Origin: a virus
Strand: one strand, 5' to 3'
Virus record (IMG/VR): IMGVR_UViG_3300023172_000076
Coordinates: 1 to 39,030 of that record
DNA: 39,030 bases
Both the position numbers and the translations under genes were made by a program. The notes beneath the pieces were generated by a model, which ran no database searches, was not told where the DNA came from, and saw only the letters and a list, made by a program, of their open reading frames with translations. Of this stretch, positions 1-7,747 are shown piece after piece. Within the stretch, counting starts at the first letter, position 1; every line of letters begins with the position of its first letter.

Positions 1-173
1 GTAGCGGTGTGGTTGGAACCTTACCCGCATTTGGAAGTGTCACAACCACTGCTGGTGGCGTGGCTGGTTCTCTCGCTGGTACTATCAATTCTGCTGGCAC
101 GATGTCATTGACTGCTGGTGGTGCTGGTACAAGTGCTACTGGGCAATTCGTTTCGGAAATTACCATCAGATAA
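1..173 (+). CDS. C-terminal end of an unknown Gly/Ser/Thr/Ala-rich protein (5' truncated by window)
   Basis: An open frame enters from the left edge (first full codon at base 3) and stops with TAA at 171-173. The 56 visible residues are almost entirely Gly, Ala, Ser, Thr and Val, a low-complexity composition seen in phage fibre-like or secreted surface proteins. The start lies outside the window, so no function can be assigned. It reads in the same direction as the two secreted-looking genes that follow, with 15 bases between its stop and the next start, so the three probably form one transcription unit. Confidence 0.6.
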   Translation, partial: SGVVGTLPAFGSVTTTAGGVAGSLAGTINSAGTMSLTAGGAGTSATGQFVSEITIR

Positions 174-188
174 GTTGGATAGATAGTT

Positions 189-605
189 ATGAAGAGATTA
201 TTCTTCGTGGCATTACTACTGGGATCCCCAGCAATGGCAGTCCCAGTAGTCCCCAACTTTACACAGGGGTCGATGACGAGCCACACTGAGACAACACAAA
301 AAATTACGGAAACCATCAACTCGATGGACTATAACACAGGGTATCAATACTCTGTAACTGGAAGTGGAATTACAGCATCGGGGGCATTGCAGCCTGGCAC
401 TGGTGCTAACAATGTAACTATAGACGGCGTGACTTCGCAATGGACAGGAATCAACAGCAGACCAAACTTTACGCAAACGACTCCAGGAGGAGCGTTTCAG
501 TTCACAGAAACCTACAAAGGTCCAGGTCTGAGCAATCAAACAATCATCCAAAGAACCACAGAGGTTACAAGCGTAACAGATACTACAAGTATCTTCTCCC
601 AGTAA
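189..605 (+). CDS. Hypothetical secreted protein with signal peptide
   Basis: A 138-residue protein. Residues 1-17 form a textbook signal peptide: a basic start (MKRL), a hydrophobic core and an Ala-rich cleavage region ending SPAMA. The rest is polar and very rich in Thr, Ser, Asn, Gln and Gly, with no cysteines, suggesting an exported beta-rich protein. I do not recognise a domain. It follows another Gly/Thr-rich gene and overlaps the next gene by 166 bases in a different frame. I infer export to the host periplasm or surface, or incorporation into the virion; the sequence does not decide which. Confidence 0.75.
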   Translation: MKRLFFVALLLGSPAMAVPVVPNFTQGSMTSHTETTQKITETINSMDYNTGYQYSVTGSGITASGALQPGTGANNVTIDGVTSQWTGINSRPNFTQTTPGGAFQFTETYKGPGLSNQTIIQRTTEVTSVTDTTSIFSQ

Positions 606-1279
606 TTATCAGTGCGCTCATTCCTCAAGAAGCACTCGCGGAAGTTGGTGGTGTTAGTGCTACTGCGGCTCCTGTCGCCAATAGTTCTGGCAGTGTTACT
701 AACCAAGCCATTCAAGTTTTACAAGGTCCCTACATTACCAACACCTACGGTGGAGGAATCCAATGTCAAGGTCCAACCCTAAATATCACTCCATATGTAA
801 CGGGAAGTGCTTCTGCTACCAAACCATATGAACCATACTACTATGACCCTGTATATGATATGAGGGATCTAGATGATGATGGTGCTCCCGATAATCCTGG
901 TTCTGTATTGTATCGTGTTCCTGTAAGGACAGGACAGAAAGATAACTACAATCTCGGTGTTGGTTTCTCTGCTACTTGGTCTCGTCCTCTCGATAAGAAG
1001 TTGCAGGACCAATGCAAAGAGGCAGCTGCTGCTAACATCGCTTTGATGCAACAGACAACTGCCAATAAGAGATTGGATTTTGAGATCGCTAGACTTAAGA
1101 ACTGTGGTGAGTTGATGAAGCAAGGAATTCAATTCCATCCACGCTCACCATACTATAAAGTGTGTGCTGATGTGGTTGTGAATAATCCTCCAGGGCATAC
1201 CCATCCACACGTTCATAAAATCCCTGCTCCCGTATCTCAGAGAGCAGAGGATTTAGGTGGAGAAATTAGTCGTCAGTGA
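440..1279 (+). CDS. Conserved cyanophage secreted protein, start uncertain
   Basis: The conserved body begins near base 575 with a signal-peptide-like stretch (YKYLLPVIISALIPQEALA), followed by about 215 residues rich in Gly, Pro and Tyr. The body resembles hypothetical proteins I remember from other T4-like cyanophages. The only ATG in frame lies at 440. It adds about 45 basic, Gln/Asn-rich residues and overlaps the previous gene by 166 bases without a convincing ribosome binding site. No ATG, GTG or TTG occurs in frame closer to the signal peptide, so a rare start codon or a sequence change is possible. It ends convergently, overlapping the stop of the next (minus-strand) gene by 14 bases. 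Function unknown. Confidence 0.7.
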   Translation: MDRNQQQTKLYANDSRRSVSVHRNLQRSRSEQSNNHPKNHRGYKRNRYYKYLLPVIISALIPQEALAEVGGVSATAAPVANSSGSVTNQAIQVLQGPYITNTYGGGIQCQGPTLNITPYVTGSASATKPYEPYYYDPVYDMRDLDDDGAPDNPGSVLYRVPVRTGQKDNYNLGVGFSATWSRPLDKKLQDQCKEAAAANIALMQQTTANKRLDFEIARLKNCGELMKQGIQFHPRSPYYKVCADVVVNNPPGHTHPHVHKIPAPVSQRAEDLGGEISRQ

Positions 1280-1652
1280 GATGATCCGCACAAGAAAGAG
1301 TGTCACAAGGAGGACAATCATTCTTATATTGTAACTCATAGGGTGTGAGTGCTTCGTTCAATGCTTCCAATACATTCTCCTTGAAAGAACGATAAGGAAT
1401 GAACAACTCATCATCCTCAGTCTTATAGTCCTGGTGTGTTTCTTTGAACTTACGATCTACATCATACAGGAGACTTGTTACGATGTCGTTGATGATTTCA
1501 ATGCTCTTTGGTGTGAGTGAGTACCAATCATAACCAGGGAACATATCATCTTTGACACGATCTAGCAGTGCTTTCTTACAATGCCACTGACTATCAAAGA
1601 TTTGAGTAAATGCTTCCCAATCGTGTTGGGATTTGAAATGTGGGATACTCAT
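1266..1652 (-). CDS. Hypothetical protein (128 aa)
   Basis: I do not recognise a family. The protein is acidic, with two CxxC-like features near the C-terminus (NDCPPCDTLSCADH) that could bind metal, and a central helical, charged segment. It has no signal peptide or membrane helix. The ATG at 1652 overlaps the stop of the upstream gene (TAATG), indicating translational coupling. It is the last gene of the leftward transcription units and meets the plus-strand gene tail to tail. No terminator hairpin is visible in the convergent overlap. Confidence 0.75.
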   Translation of the reverse strand: MSIPHFKSQHDWEAFTQIFDSQWHCKKALLDRVKDDMFPGYDWYSLTPKSIEIINDIVTSLLYDVDRKFKETHQDYKTEDDELFIPYRSFKENVLEALNEALTPYELQYKNDCPPCDTLSCADHLTDD

Positions 1653-2041
1653 TATGCTACTCCGTTTGCACTATCAATAACGTTTTCTTTGTGATGCTCA
1701 AATGCTGCATCAAGGTTCTTCCATTCTTGATACTTCGTATGAAGATCTTCGTCCATAGTCAACTCATATTCCTTACAGACCTTACGCTGATCTTCCTCAC
1801 GCACATAGTCATTGAATACCAATGACATAGCACCGCTACGAATGGAAACAGGATCCATTCCTACACAGAGGAGAAACTTTTCAAAAAGTTTGAAATACTG
1901 TTTGGCGTTAAGGTCTGCTGCTGGTGCAGTGATAAGATAATGCTCTTCAGGAATGTAATCATCATCAGTCCAAGATGATGTCCCATAAGTGGGAGTGAAC
2001 GTAGCATCAAACTTAAATTGAACTTCTGCTTCGTATGTCAT
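1652..2041 (-). CDS. Hypothetical protein (129 aa)
   Basis: A soluble acidic protein with no motif I recognise. The N-terminal 50 residues are beta-like and aromatic; the C-terminal half is helical and charged (Lys/Glu/Asp rich). The start ATG at 2041 overlaps the stop of the upstream gene as ATGA, so it is probably translated by reinitiation. Its place after three membrane-associated genes gives no functional hint. A real gene is likely from its coupling and even codon use. Confidence 0.75.
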   Translation of the reverse strand: MTYEAEVQFKFDATFTPTYGTSSWTDDDYIPEEHYLITAPAADLNAKQYFKLFEKFLLCVGMDPVSIRSGAMSLVFNDYVREEDQRKVCKEYELTMDEDLHTKYQEWKNLDAAFEHHKENVIDSANGVA

Positions 2042-2820
2042 TTGGGCTTGAGCGTTTGTCTCAATGCCATTATAGCACGGTTTCGGTCCCGTTGCTCGTT
2101 TCTACGCTCGGCAGTGGACAGTACAGGAACTGTCTTCCCTCTGATAGCAGCAATCTTTTTCATCACCTTCTTGACTGTTGGTTTGACAACCTTCAGCAAG
2201 ATGTCTGCAAGTGGTTTTGCCATAAGTGCTGATGCTGTAGCCACTACAGCAATACTTGAAGTAGTTACTACTGTTCCAGCAGCAGGAAGACCAGCAACAA
2301 TCTGCTCTGGAATAGGCACAGGTTCTGTAATCTGAATACACTGGTTACCAACTAACTGATACTCAGTAACTTTCTTTCGGAAACCTTCAATGTATGTGCC
2401 AACAGGTTCCTTTGCCTGCTGTGCTGGTGTAGGACAATCTACCTTGGCAGTAGCAGGGGGAGTTTTAGGTATCGGTAGGTCTGGTGCTTCGGGAGCTTTA
2501 GGTTGCCTTGTATCTACCTCTGGACGCTGAGTGGGCAGCATCTGGTTAGGTTCATACTGAATAGGATTATAACTGGGGACACCATTATCGCAATACGTTA
2601 CCAATCCTCGCGAATCATCTTGACCTACGGTTTTAGATTTGTTGTTACTTTCGTGAGCTTCAACACAACCAGGAACATCAACGATGGGCGAACCAATATT
2701 TACCACTACAGGTGGTGCTAGTGGAGTTGATGTGTAATATTCGTTAGCAGTTATAACTCTCGGGATTTCAATTCCACGGATGTTGATGTCCGTGGAAGTA
2801 ATGTTGGGAATCTCAGGCAT
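2038..2820 (-). CDS. Conserved cyanophage protein with proline-rich middle and hydrophobic segment
   Basis: A 260-residue protein; I use the ATG at 2820 rather than the TTG one codon upstream, because this gives a TGATG overlap with the preceding micro-gene. Residues 1-60 look beta-rich. Residues about 95-140 are proline-rich and flexible. Residues about 180-210 form a long Ala/Val/Thr hydrophobic segment able to span a membrane. A strongly basic tail follows, with many Lys and Arg. Such an order suggests a membrane-anchored or virion protein with a nucleic-acid- or lipid-contacting tail, but this is inference. I do not know its function. Confidence 0.75.
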   Translation of the reverse strand: MPEIPNITSTDINIRGIEIPRVITANEYYTSTPLAPPVVVNIGSPIVDVPGCVEAHESNNKSKTVGQDDSRGLVTYCDNGVPSYNPIQYEPNQMLPTQRPEVDTRQPKAPEAPDLPIPKTPPATAKVDCPTPAQQAKEPVGTYIEGFRKKVTEYQLVGNQCIQITEPVPIPEQIVAGLPAAGTVVTTSSIAVVATASALMAKPLADILLKVVKPTVKKVMKKIAAIRGKTVPVLSTAERRNEQRDRNRAIMALRQTLKPK

Positions 2821-2930
2821 CAATCATCCTTAAATAAATTCGCAATCGCAGTTAATACTGAGTGGAATGCAACATAAAGAAAAAACTTTCCTTCAGCATC
2901 CCTGTCCCTTTTCCTTCTTGTAGTAGTCAT
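2820..2930 (-). CDS. Micro-ORF, 36-aa basic amphipathic peptide
   Basis: This frame (MTTTRRKRDRDAEGKF... ending FKDD) fills the whole gap between its neighbours. It starts two bases after the upstream stop (TAA TT ATG) and ends in TGATG overlapping the next start. That exact packing, typical of the rest of the operon, is the main evidence that it is real. The first 12 residues are strongly basic and the last 20 form a hydrophobic stretch that could lie on or in a membrane. Function unknown. Confidence 0.55.
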   Translation of the reverse strand: MTTTRRKRDRDAEGKFFLYVAFHSVLTAIANLFKDD

Positions 2931-2932
2931 AA

Positions 2933-3574
2933 TTAACAATCATTGAATACAGAACCAACTTGACTACCTAAATCAGATCCGACTCTACCACCAAGAAGAG
3001 TTACCCAACCAGCAGCCAACCACCCTATATAGGGGATTCCTACGACTGCAGGCACGAGAGCACCAGCAGCAATGCTAGTCCCTGCTAGGGCACCTTGAGA
3101 GCGTGCTCCAGCGTCCGCCCTGATACACTCTTCGCTTTTCGCACCTAACTTTCCCTCAGGGTCTAATGCCCCACCTCCCAAGTTTCTAGCGCCATCCATA
3201 GTGAATTGATCCGTACGATATTCTCTTCTGCGTGTTGTACCTCCACCAAAAAATCCCTTCTTATCTTGATCGACTTGAAGGGATCTTTCCGATTCCAGAA
3301 CCCTGGGATCGTTTGCTTTATATTCAATTTTATACCCGTCTTTGGTTGCCTCAACTTTGTATGACGAATAATCGCCTGTGGGGAAATTGATGACGGGATA
3401 TTGTGGTCTAGTAGCATTCAACAAATGTCCAAGTACACCTATGTGAGCAACACCCAAAACACCAAGTAATGCCAATCCAGCAATCTTTATTGGCGATTTT
3501 TTCTTTGTTGGAGTTTCCATTGGCATTTCCTCCACGATAGGTTCGGGTTGTACTTGAGACTTCCAGAGTTTCAT
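2933..3574 (-). CDS. Membrane-anchored protein with glycine-zipper C-terminus
   Basis: A 213-residue protein. Residues 1-28 are polar and basic, residues about 30-50 form a transmembrane helix (GLALLGVLGVAHIGVLGHLL), and a charged, probably soluble domain follows. The C-terminal 60 residues are rich in Gly and Ala in a repeated small-residue pattern (GTSIAAGALVPAVVG, GGRVGSDLGSQVGSVF) like glycine-zipper segments that pack or oligomerise in membranes. Two cysteines lie near the C-terminal part. It sits with two other single-helix membrane genes. A role in host envelope disturbance or virion membrane contact is possible but not shown. Confidence 0.75.
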   Translation of the reverse strand: MKLWKSQVQPEPIVEEMPMETPTKKKSPIKIAGLALLGVLGVAHIGVLGHLLNATRPQYPVINFPTGDYSSYKVEATKDGYKIEYKANDPRVLESERSLQVDQDKKGFFGGGTTRRREYRTDQFTMDGARNLGGGALDPEGKLGAKSEECIRADAGARSQGALAGTSIAAGALVPAVVGIPYIGWLAAGWVTLLGGRVGSDLGSQVGSVFNDC

Positions 3575-3576
3575 CT

Positions 3577-3855
3577 CTAGAACGGAATAGCGGGACCAGT
3601 AACAGCAGGTGCACCACCACCAACTCCAGGAGCGGCAGGGACAGCACCACCAGTAACAGAGGGCATCTTAGGCATAGCGCCTTGGATCATACCAGGGAGT
3701 GCTTCAGAAATAGACTCTGTTGCTGCTTTGATTGCCTGCTCCTTGGCAGACTCGATGAGTGCATCTTTATTCAGAAGCACATAAGCACTGCCGCCAATCA
3801 AACCCAAGGAGGTCAGACCAGACAGCAGTGCTACGATGTTAATCAGTTTTTGCAT
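3577..3855 (-). CDS. Small membrane protein with Gly/Pro/Ala-rich tail
   Basis: I place the start at the ATG at 3855 (MQKLINIVALLSG), not 28 codons upstream, because it leaves a 17-base overlap with the previous gene and begins directly with a hydrophobic helix. The 92-residue product has one membrane helix (about residues 4-26), an amphipathic Ala/Glu/Lys helix (about 30-55) and a low-complexity tail of Gly, Pro, Ala and Val. No catalytic motif is visible. It belongs to the three-gene membrane cassette at 2933-4180. Confidence 0.7.
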   Translation of the reverse strand: MQKLINIVALLSGLTSLGLIGGSAYVLLNKDALIESAKEQAIKAATESISEALPGMIQGAMPKMPSVTGGAVPAAPGVGGGAPAVTGPAIPF

Positions 3856-4180
3856 CTTTTTTAGGTTCGATAGCGGAAACAACTTCGGGTTCTTTTTTGG
3901 CAGATGATTTAACACCATTGCCGTTCCCATTACCGCCACCTGCTTTAGCAGGAGACAAACCGAAGGCAGCTAGAGAACCAGAAAAGACCGAGGCGATAAA
4001 GGTAGGATCAAAATCAAGAATTTTTTGACCGTTGGGTAAGCGAACGTATGAGAACGTGAGAAGAGAAGCGGACCAGATAAGTACGACAACTTTCACCAAA
4101 TTACCAAGAACTTCACTCTTATCTTCATCGTGAGGATGGTCTTTCTCTTCCACTTTTGCTTGGGCTTTTTTACCGAGCAT
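3839..4180 (-). CDS. Small membrane protein (113 aa)
   Basis: Residues 1-25 are highly charged (Lys, Glu, Asp, His). Residues about 27-47 form a membrane helix (VKVVVLIWSASLLTFSYV). Residues about 60-80 form a second, weaker hydrophobic segment, then a GNGNGNG linker and a Lys/Glu tail. It is the first gene after a late promoter-like element at 4203-4210, so this membrane cassette is probably expressed late, with structural genes. Family unknown; holin-like behaviour cannot be excluded but is not supported by any specific motif. Confidence 0.7.
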   Translation of the reverse strand: MLGKKAQAKVEEKDHPHDEDKSEVLGNLVKVVVLIWSASLLTFSYVRLPNGQKILDFDPTFIASVFSGSLAAFGLSPAKAGGGNGNGNGVKSSAKKEPEVVSAIEPKKDAKTD

Positions 4181-4202
4181 TAGTAGAAAATCAAGGCTCT
4201 TT

Positions 4203-4210
4203 TATTTAGA
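4203..4210 (-). promoter_or_regulatory. Late promoter-like element TCTAAATA
   Basis: On the minus strand TCTAAATA lies 23 bases upstream of the ATG at 4180, close to the T4 late element TATAAATA recognised by gp55. The distance to the start matches the other candidate late promoters in this window. It overlaps the end of regA. It would separate late expression of the membrane cassette from early expression of the replication operon. Confidence 0.45.
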
Positions 4211-4634
4211 CTTCTGCAGTCTTCTTTTTGCCGATGTTGTATTTGGATTCTAAGATCCAATCTCCCTTATCTTTGTATGAAATTACTTTGATTTGATTGA
4301 GTGGTGCAAGTTCGCCCAAAGACTCTGGTTGTGCGATCTCTACCAAACCCCAATCAGACAGAAGTTTAGTAATTCTATTACGACGCTCAACATCATTGGA
4401 AGTTAAGTTTGCGTGCTTACCATCAAGCGCAAACAGTTCCTTGAAGTGAACGATATAATACCTGCCCTTTTTATGTAGAATGTGGCAAGATTGAAATAGT
4501 TTCTTTTCTTTGCGAGAAGCAACACCAATACGAGTTAACGTTTCTCTGACCTTAAGAAAGTCATCAGGTTGATTGAGAGCAACCTCAACCATCATATCAG
4601 CGTTCCAAGAAATCTCAGTAGGATTCTCAGTCAT
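4206..4634 (-). CDS. regA: RegA translational repressor
   Basis: RegA binds the start regions of selected early phage mRNAs and blocks ribosomes, shutting down replication genes as infection proceeds. The 142-residue product matches the T4 protein (122 residues) along its length, notably FLKVRETLTRIG, QSCHILHKKGRYYIVHFKE, the RRNRITKLLSDWGLVEI block and the KVISYK...W.L..KYNIG ending. It has about 10 extra N-terminal residues, a longer loop near residue 105 and a short Lys-rich tail. It is the last gene of the replication operon and follows gp62 with an ATGA overlap, the same gene order as in T4. Confidence 0.95.
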   Translation of the reverse strand: MTENPTEISWNADMMVEVALNQPDDFLKVRETLTRIGVASRKEKKLFQSCHILHKKGRYYIVHFKELFALDGKHANLTSNDVERRNRITKLLSDWGLVEIAQPESLGELAPLNQIKVISYKDKGDWILESKYNIGKKKTAEV

Positions 4635-5029
4635 CCTTTTCCTCCAGTATTCATTTTTGATCTAATCAATTCAATCTGATCTTTAGTCAGAATTCGTAAC
4701 GCATCCCGTGCTTTGTCATCTGAATACTTGAAGTAGTCTTTGATGAGGTTTAGATCTTCGATCTTTTCCTTTCGCTGCCAGGGAGAGAAACGGCGTTTCT
4801 TTCTCAGACTATTTAGATAAAACGAATATTGAAGGTCCTTATCCAAGTGGTGCATACGATTCAATTCGTTTGCATACATCACAGTATCAAGATGCCCACT
4901 CACACACCGATTAACAATGTATGGTGGGTAGTTCTTGATCCAGTCTTCTCCTCGCTCACGCAGATCTTCTTTACTGAAGTTGATGCTGGTAAGATAATCA
5001 CCCAGCGGATACTGCTCTTTCTTGCTCAT
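4631..5029 (-). CDS. gp62: Sliding clamp loader small subunit gp62
   Basis: gp62 joins four copies of gp44 in the clamp loader that opens the gp45 ring and places it on DNA. The 132-residue product matches what I remember of cyanophage gp62 (YPLGDYL..INFSKE, PPYIVNRC.SGHLDTVM, RFSPW.KKE.IEDL, AL.ILT..Q), which is shorter than T4 gp62 (187 residues). Position directly before regA agrees with T4 order. Its start overlaps the end of the Dam-type methylase by 32 bases. In T4 gp62 directly follows gp44; here five genes separate them. Confidence 0.9.
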   Translation of the reverse strand: MSKKEQYPLGDYLTSINFSKEDLRERGEDWIKNYPPYIVNRCVSGHLDTVMYANELNRMHHLDKDLQYSFYLNSLRKKRRFSPWQRKEKIEDLNLIKDYFKYSDDKARDALRILTKDQIELIRSKMNTGGKG

Positions 5030-5873
5030 TAAAAAGTTGATCGAGGGGACTTTGGAAATAGTTTGTGACTAGAAGTTCTTTACGCTTGGATTGATCTAAG
5101 TTGTAAGAACCCGTGGATCGCATCGTATAAGTGAGATTCCACTCAGTCAAAGTATACTCGGAAAACATTTCACGGGTATTCTCATTTGAATTGTAGGTGA
5201 TCATCCAGTTAAAGGGAGATGCCTTGCAACACTCAGAAAAGTATTTGTGGTCAAATCCCTTATGCATCGTACCACCTTTGTTTCCATAAAGGAAGTCTTT
5301 GATGTCATATGGAGGATCTAGGAATACAAAAGTATCTTCGGTACCATCCTCCATCAAGAGAGTTGAGTAATCATCATTAGTAATATGCCAATGTTGAATG
5401 AGATCCTGAAACTCAACAAGTTTTTTCATCCCTCTCCTACTGAAGTTTGAGTTGGATGCTTGTGCGGAGAAGGACGAATTCTCAGTGAGTCCCGAGAAAG
5501 AGCATTTGTTTAGAACATAAAAGTAAACTGCCTGCATAAACTCATTAACATCAGCAATCTCTTGCTTGCATTTGAGAAACAGATCCTTAGCAGATTCTGG
5601 GTTATCGTTCTTGTCTTTCAATGCTAGAAGAGTCTCCGACATACGATCACCCTCTTCCTGCAATTGCACCCAGAAGTTGTACAAGTAATAGTATTTGTCA
5701 TTCACCCAGACTTCTGCCTCTGGGTTCTGCTTAGTAAAGGCAATCGCAACAGAACCCCCACCCAGAAATGGTTCGCGAAACTCACCAATCTGTTGGGGGA
5801 ATTGCTGTAGAAGATACTGTGCTGCGCGAGACTTGCCGCCAGGATAACGCAAAGGTGTCTTCAGAGATTTCAT
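4998..5873 (-). CDS. dam: DNA adenine N6-methyltransferase (Dam/D12 class)
   Basis: The enzyme moves a methyl group from S-adenosylmethionine to the N6 of adenine in DNA. The class signature is clear: TPLRYPGGKSR at residues 6-16, the AdoMet-binding EPFLGGGS at 34-41 and the catalytic DPPY at 186-189, in the order found in T4 and E. coli Dam. Length (291) is normal. The target is unknown but GATC is usual for the class. No cognate restriction enzyme is nearby, so protection from host restriction or strand marking is more likely. It lies inside the replication operon with a 4-base overlap with the gene before it. Confidence 0.92.
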   Translation of the reverse strand: MKSLKTPLRYPGGKSRAAQYLLQQFPQQIGEFREPFLGGGSVAIAFTKQNPEAEVWVNDKYYYLYNFWVQLQEEGDRMSETLLALKDKNDNPESAKDLFLKCKQEIADVNEFMQAVYFYVLNKCSFSGLTENSSFSAQASNSNFSRRGMKKLVEFQDLIQHWHITNDDYSTLLMEDGTEDTFVFLDPPYDIKDFLYGNKGGTMHKGFDHKYFSECCKASPFNWMITYNSNENTREMFSEYTLTEWNLTYTMRSTGSYNLDQSKRKELLVTNYFQSPLDQLFNEQERAVSAG

Positions 5874-6514
5874 TCAGGATCAGGTTGAATCACGGGATCA
5901 TCTTGGATCAACTCGATGTTGACCATATTTTGCCCAAAAGGACCGAAGTTGATCGGACCTGTGGGGAGGGCATTGAATGCTATATTAGCACGGAATTGAT
6001 CTCCTACGTGGGGAGTTGAGAAATGGAGTAACCAACTTGGCCAAACAACAAGAGTGCCAGGACCATACTCGGGGGCGCTGCAAGCGTTCTTATACTTGGA
6101 TGAGACTACTTCCATCTGGTTGTATGAACGAACCCACACTGGATCTTGGAACTGTGTAGGGTGCCCTTCCGAGAGACAATAGATACCAGACCAATAAGAT
6201 AGCGGGTGTCGATGTGGTTGATGCATACCGTGACTGTGAGGCATCGATACGTTACCCCACATCATAGAGATCTCAAACTTTCCCCACATTTCAAATTCTT
6301 GATCTTCCTGAATTTCATCAAGACATTTGTGAATCCAATCAGTAAGAGGTTTGAATTCTGGGAGATTATGTAAATTGCCTTTAGTAGACTGTACTGGATG
6401 GGGAAGATTAAACATTCCCCTATCAATAGGATCTAGTGCATCTAGTGTTGGTTCCACAAGATCTACATTTTTGAATGTAAAGATCTCAATAGGAAAGATA
6501 TGATGGATTTTCAT
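5870..6514 (-). CDS. Putative 2OG-Fe(II) oxygenase
   Basis: A 214-residue member of the 2-oxoglutarate and iron dependent oxygenase group common in cyanophages (TIGR02466-like, from memory). Seen: PHRHPLSYWSGIYCL at residues 100-114, an FQDP segment near 122-125, and the late WPSWLLH near 158-164 followed by an Arg in FRANIAFN. This matches the family order H..H-P..S..SG, D-P, W..H, R. Substrate unknown; proposed roles include modification of a protein, base or cell-wall metabolite. It overlaps its neighbours by 4 bases on both sides. Confidence 0.8.
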   Translation of the reverse strand: MKIHHIFPIEIFTFKNVDLVEPTLDALDPIDRGMFNLPHPVQSTKGNLHNLPEFKPLTDWIHKCLDEIQEDQEFEMWGKFEISMMWGNVSMPHSHGMHQPHRHPLSYWSGIYCLSEGHPTQFQDPVWVRSYNQMEVVSSKYKNACSAPEYGPGTLVVWPSWLLHFSTPHVGDQFRANIAFNALPTGPINFGPFGQNMVNIELIQDDPVIQPDPE

Positions 6515-7080
6515 TTACGCCACACAAACATACTATCGTAGACACTCATATGATTATCTATGGAATATGCTTCTCGGAATTGTGCAACAGCTAGAGATAC
6601 CCTCTCACAATCGTAGTCGTGCCCAATAAACAAACCACCCTTCTTAAGTTTAGGATACCAGTCATTCAGTTCACGACATACCTGATCATAAGATAACCAC
6701 GCATCCATAAAGATAAAGTCGAATGTTTCATCATCCGTTCTACGATGAAGATCTTCAGTACGACCTTTCCAGATCTCCGAACGATGCCCCTCACCAGACC
6801 AACGAATATTATGATGTGCAGTCCATTCGATAACTTCGATCTCGGCAGCATTTACCGAGTTGAGTGGACCCTCACCTTTGGGATTCATAAAATCGGTGTA
6901 TGGTTCGTATGCATCAATGCCATACAACTTCTTCACGTTAGGACAGTTCTGCAAAATTGTGCAGTGACTTTCAGCACGATCGACACCCAACTCCAAACCA
7001 ATAAGATTCGGTCCTTCCATCCCGATAAGATGGATGACCGAACGAACATCAGTAAGAGCGTTTTTGAAGTTGTAATACAT
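6511..7080 (-). CDS. Class I SAM-dependent methyltransferase
   Basis: The 189-residue product has the Rossmann-type AdoMet fold. Motif I is GLELGV at 28-33, the acidic second motif is YGIDAY at 53-58, and the post-core strand is DFIFMDAW at 121-128, followed by L..WYPKLKKGGLFIGHDY. This resembles the Methyltransf_24 group, which often acts on small molecules or sugars rather than DNA. There is no target recognition domain and no NPPY/DPPY, so DNA adenine methylation is unlikely. The neighbouring 2OG-Fe oxygenase suggests a shared modification pathway, which is inference. Confidence 0.8.
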   Translation of the reverse strand: MYYNFKNALTDVRSVIHLIGMEGPNLIGLELGVDRAESHCTILQNCPNVKKLYGIDAYEPYTDFMNPKGEGPLNSVNAAEIEVIEWTAHHNIRWSGEGHRSEIWKGRTEDLHRRTDDETFDFIFMDAWLSYDQVCRELNDWYPKLKKGGLFIGHDYDCERVSLAVAQFREAYSIDNHMSVYDSMFVWRK

Positions 7081-7370
7081 CAGACAATAATCTTTTTCTT
7101 ATCGGGTGTTTGGATCAGAGAAAACATTTGCTTGTATTGATCAACAATACCATCCTGAGTCTCAGCAATGTACACAACGTACGAACGAGGAATCTCAAGT
7201 TCAGTTCCACGTTCTTTCAGAATCGGAGACCAGGGAGCAAATCCCATAGTACCATTGCCTGAAGGAATAGCAACGATGGGGTTGATAATGGTGATAGTGC
7301 CGTCACCTTCTTTAACTAGATCGGCAACAACATCTTCACCAGAGAGGACACGGATTAGTTTAACGTTCAT
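7080..7370 (-). CDS. Small conserved phage protein, Sm-like fold suspected
   Basis: A 96-residue protein of beta-strand type. Its opening (V.LIRVLSGEDVVADLV, then ITIINPIVAI) resembles the start of the protein at 19524-19961 (IKLTNGEEILARCI, then IVFVQDPAKV). The pattern of a strand, an S/N-G-E turn and a second strand recalls Sm/LSm domains, which bind RNA as rings. The similarity is by eye only. It is coupled to the gene upstream by ATGA and ends where the methyltransferase begins. Confidence 0.8.
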   Translation of the reverse strand: MNVKLIRVLSGEDVVADLVKEGDGTITIINPIVAIPSGNGTMGFAPWSPILKERGTELEIPRSYVVYIAETQDGIVDQYKQMFSLIQTPDKKKIIV

Positions 7371-7747
7371 TTGAATTCATCTGGATAGGGTAACCACTTG
7401 TTGTGACAGTTGCATAGATTGCATTTTAACTCGGCATAGTGTTTGGTATCAGGTCGAAGAATAACTCTTGCAGTTTTAGAATAACAATCTTTGATATTAC
7501 AATTAGAATTAACATATTCGATTGTATTATCTTGTTCAAAGATTATTTGATCATATTCTCTAGATTCTAATTTTAATCTGTTGATACCACTATCAATCTC
7601 ATTTTGTTCCCGTAACTTTTTTGCTTCTCGTTTCTCTGCTCGCAATTCACGCTGAGCTCGACGGATTTCTTTAACCCAATGATTAGTTTCATCGAGAGGT
7701 TTACCATCCATCAACCTTTTCATCCAATACTCTAATTCAATATTCAT
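7367..7747 (-). CDS. Hypothetical protein: coiled coil plus Cys-rich C-terminus
   Basis: Residues about 20-70 are a continuous Arg/Lys/Glu helix that should form a coiled coil. The C-terminal third holds CNIKDC and then KCNLCNCHNKWLPYP, a set of cysteines likely to bind zinc. The final pattern (L.C..C...KWLPYP) recalls small zinc-binding modules found in cyanobacterial and phage proteins. It sits directly after gp44 with an ATGA overlap, so it is produced with the clamp loader. Role unknown; DNA or RNA binding is plausible. Confidence 0.75.
   Translation of the reverse strand: MNIELEYWMKRLMDGKPLDETNHWVKEIRRAQRELRAEKREAKKLREQNEIDSGINRLKLESREYDQIIFEQDNTIEYVNSNCNIKDCYSKTARVILRPDTKHYAELKCNLCNCHNKWLPYPDEFK

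Noticed and set aside
4810-4817. TCTAAATA inside gp62 (and similar strings inside gp44, gp47, uvsW and at 34035)
   Set aside because: They lie within coding sequence and are not followed by a start codon at the usual distance, so they are probably chance occurrences in AT-rich DNA.
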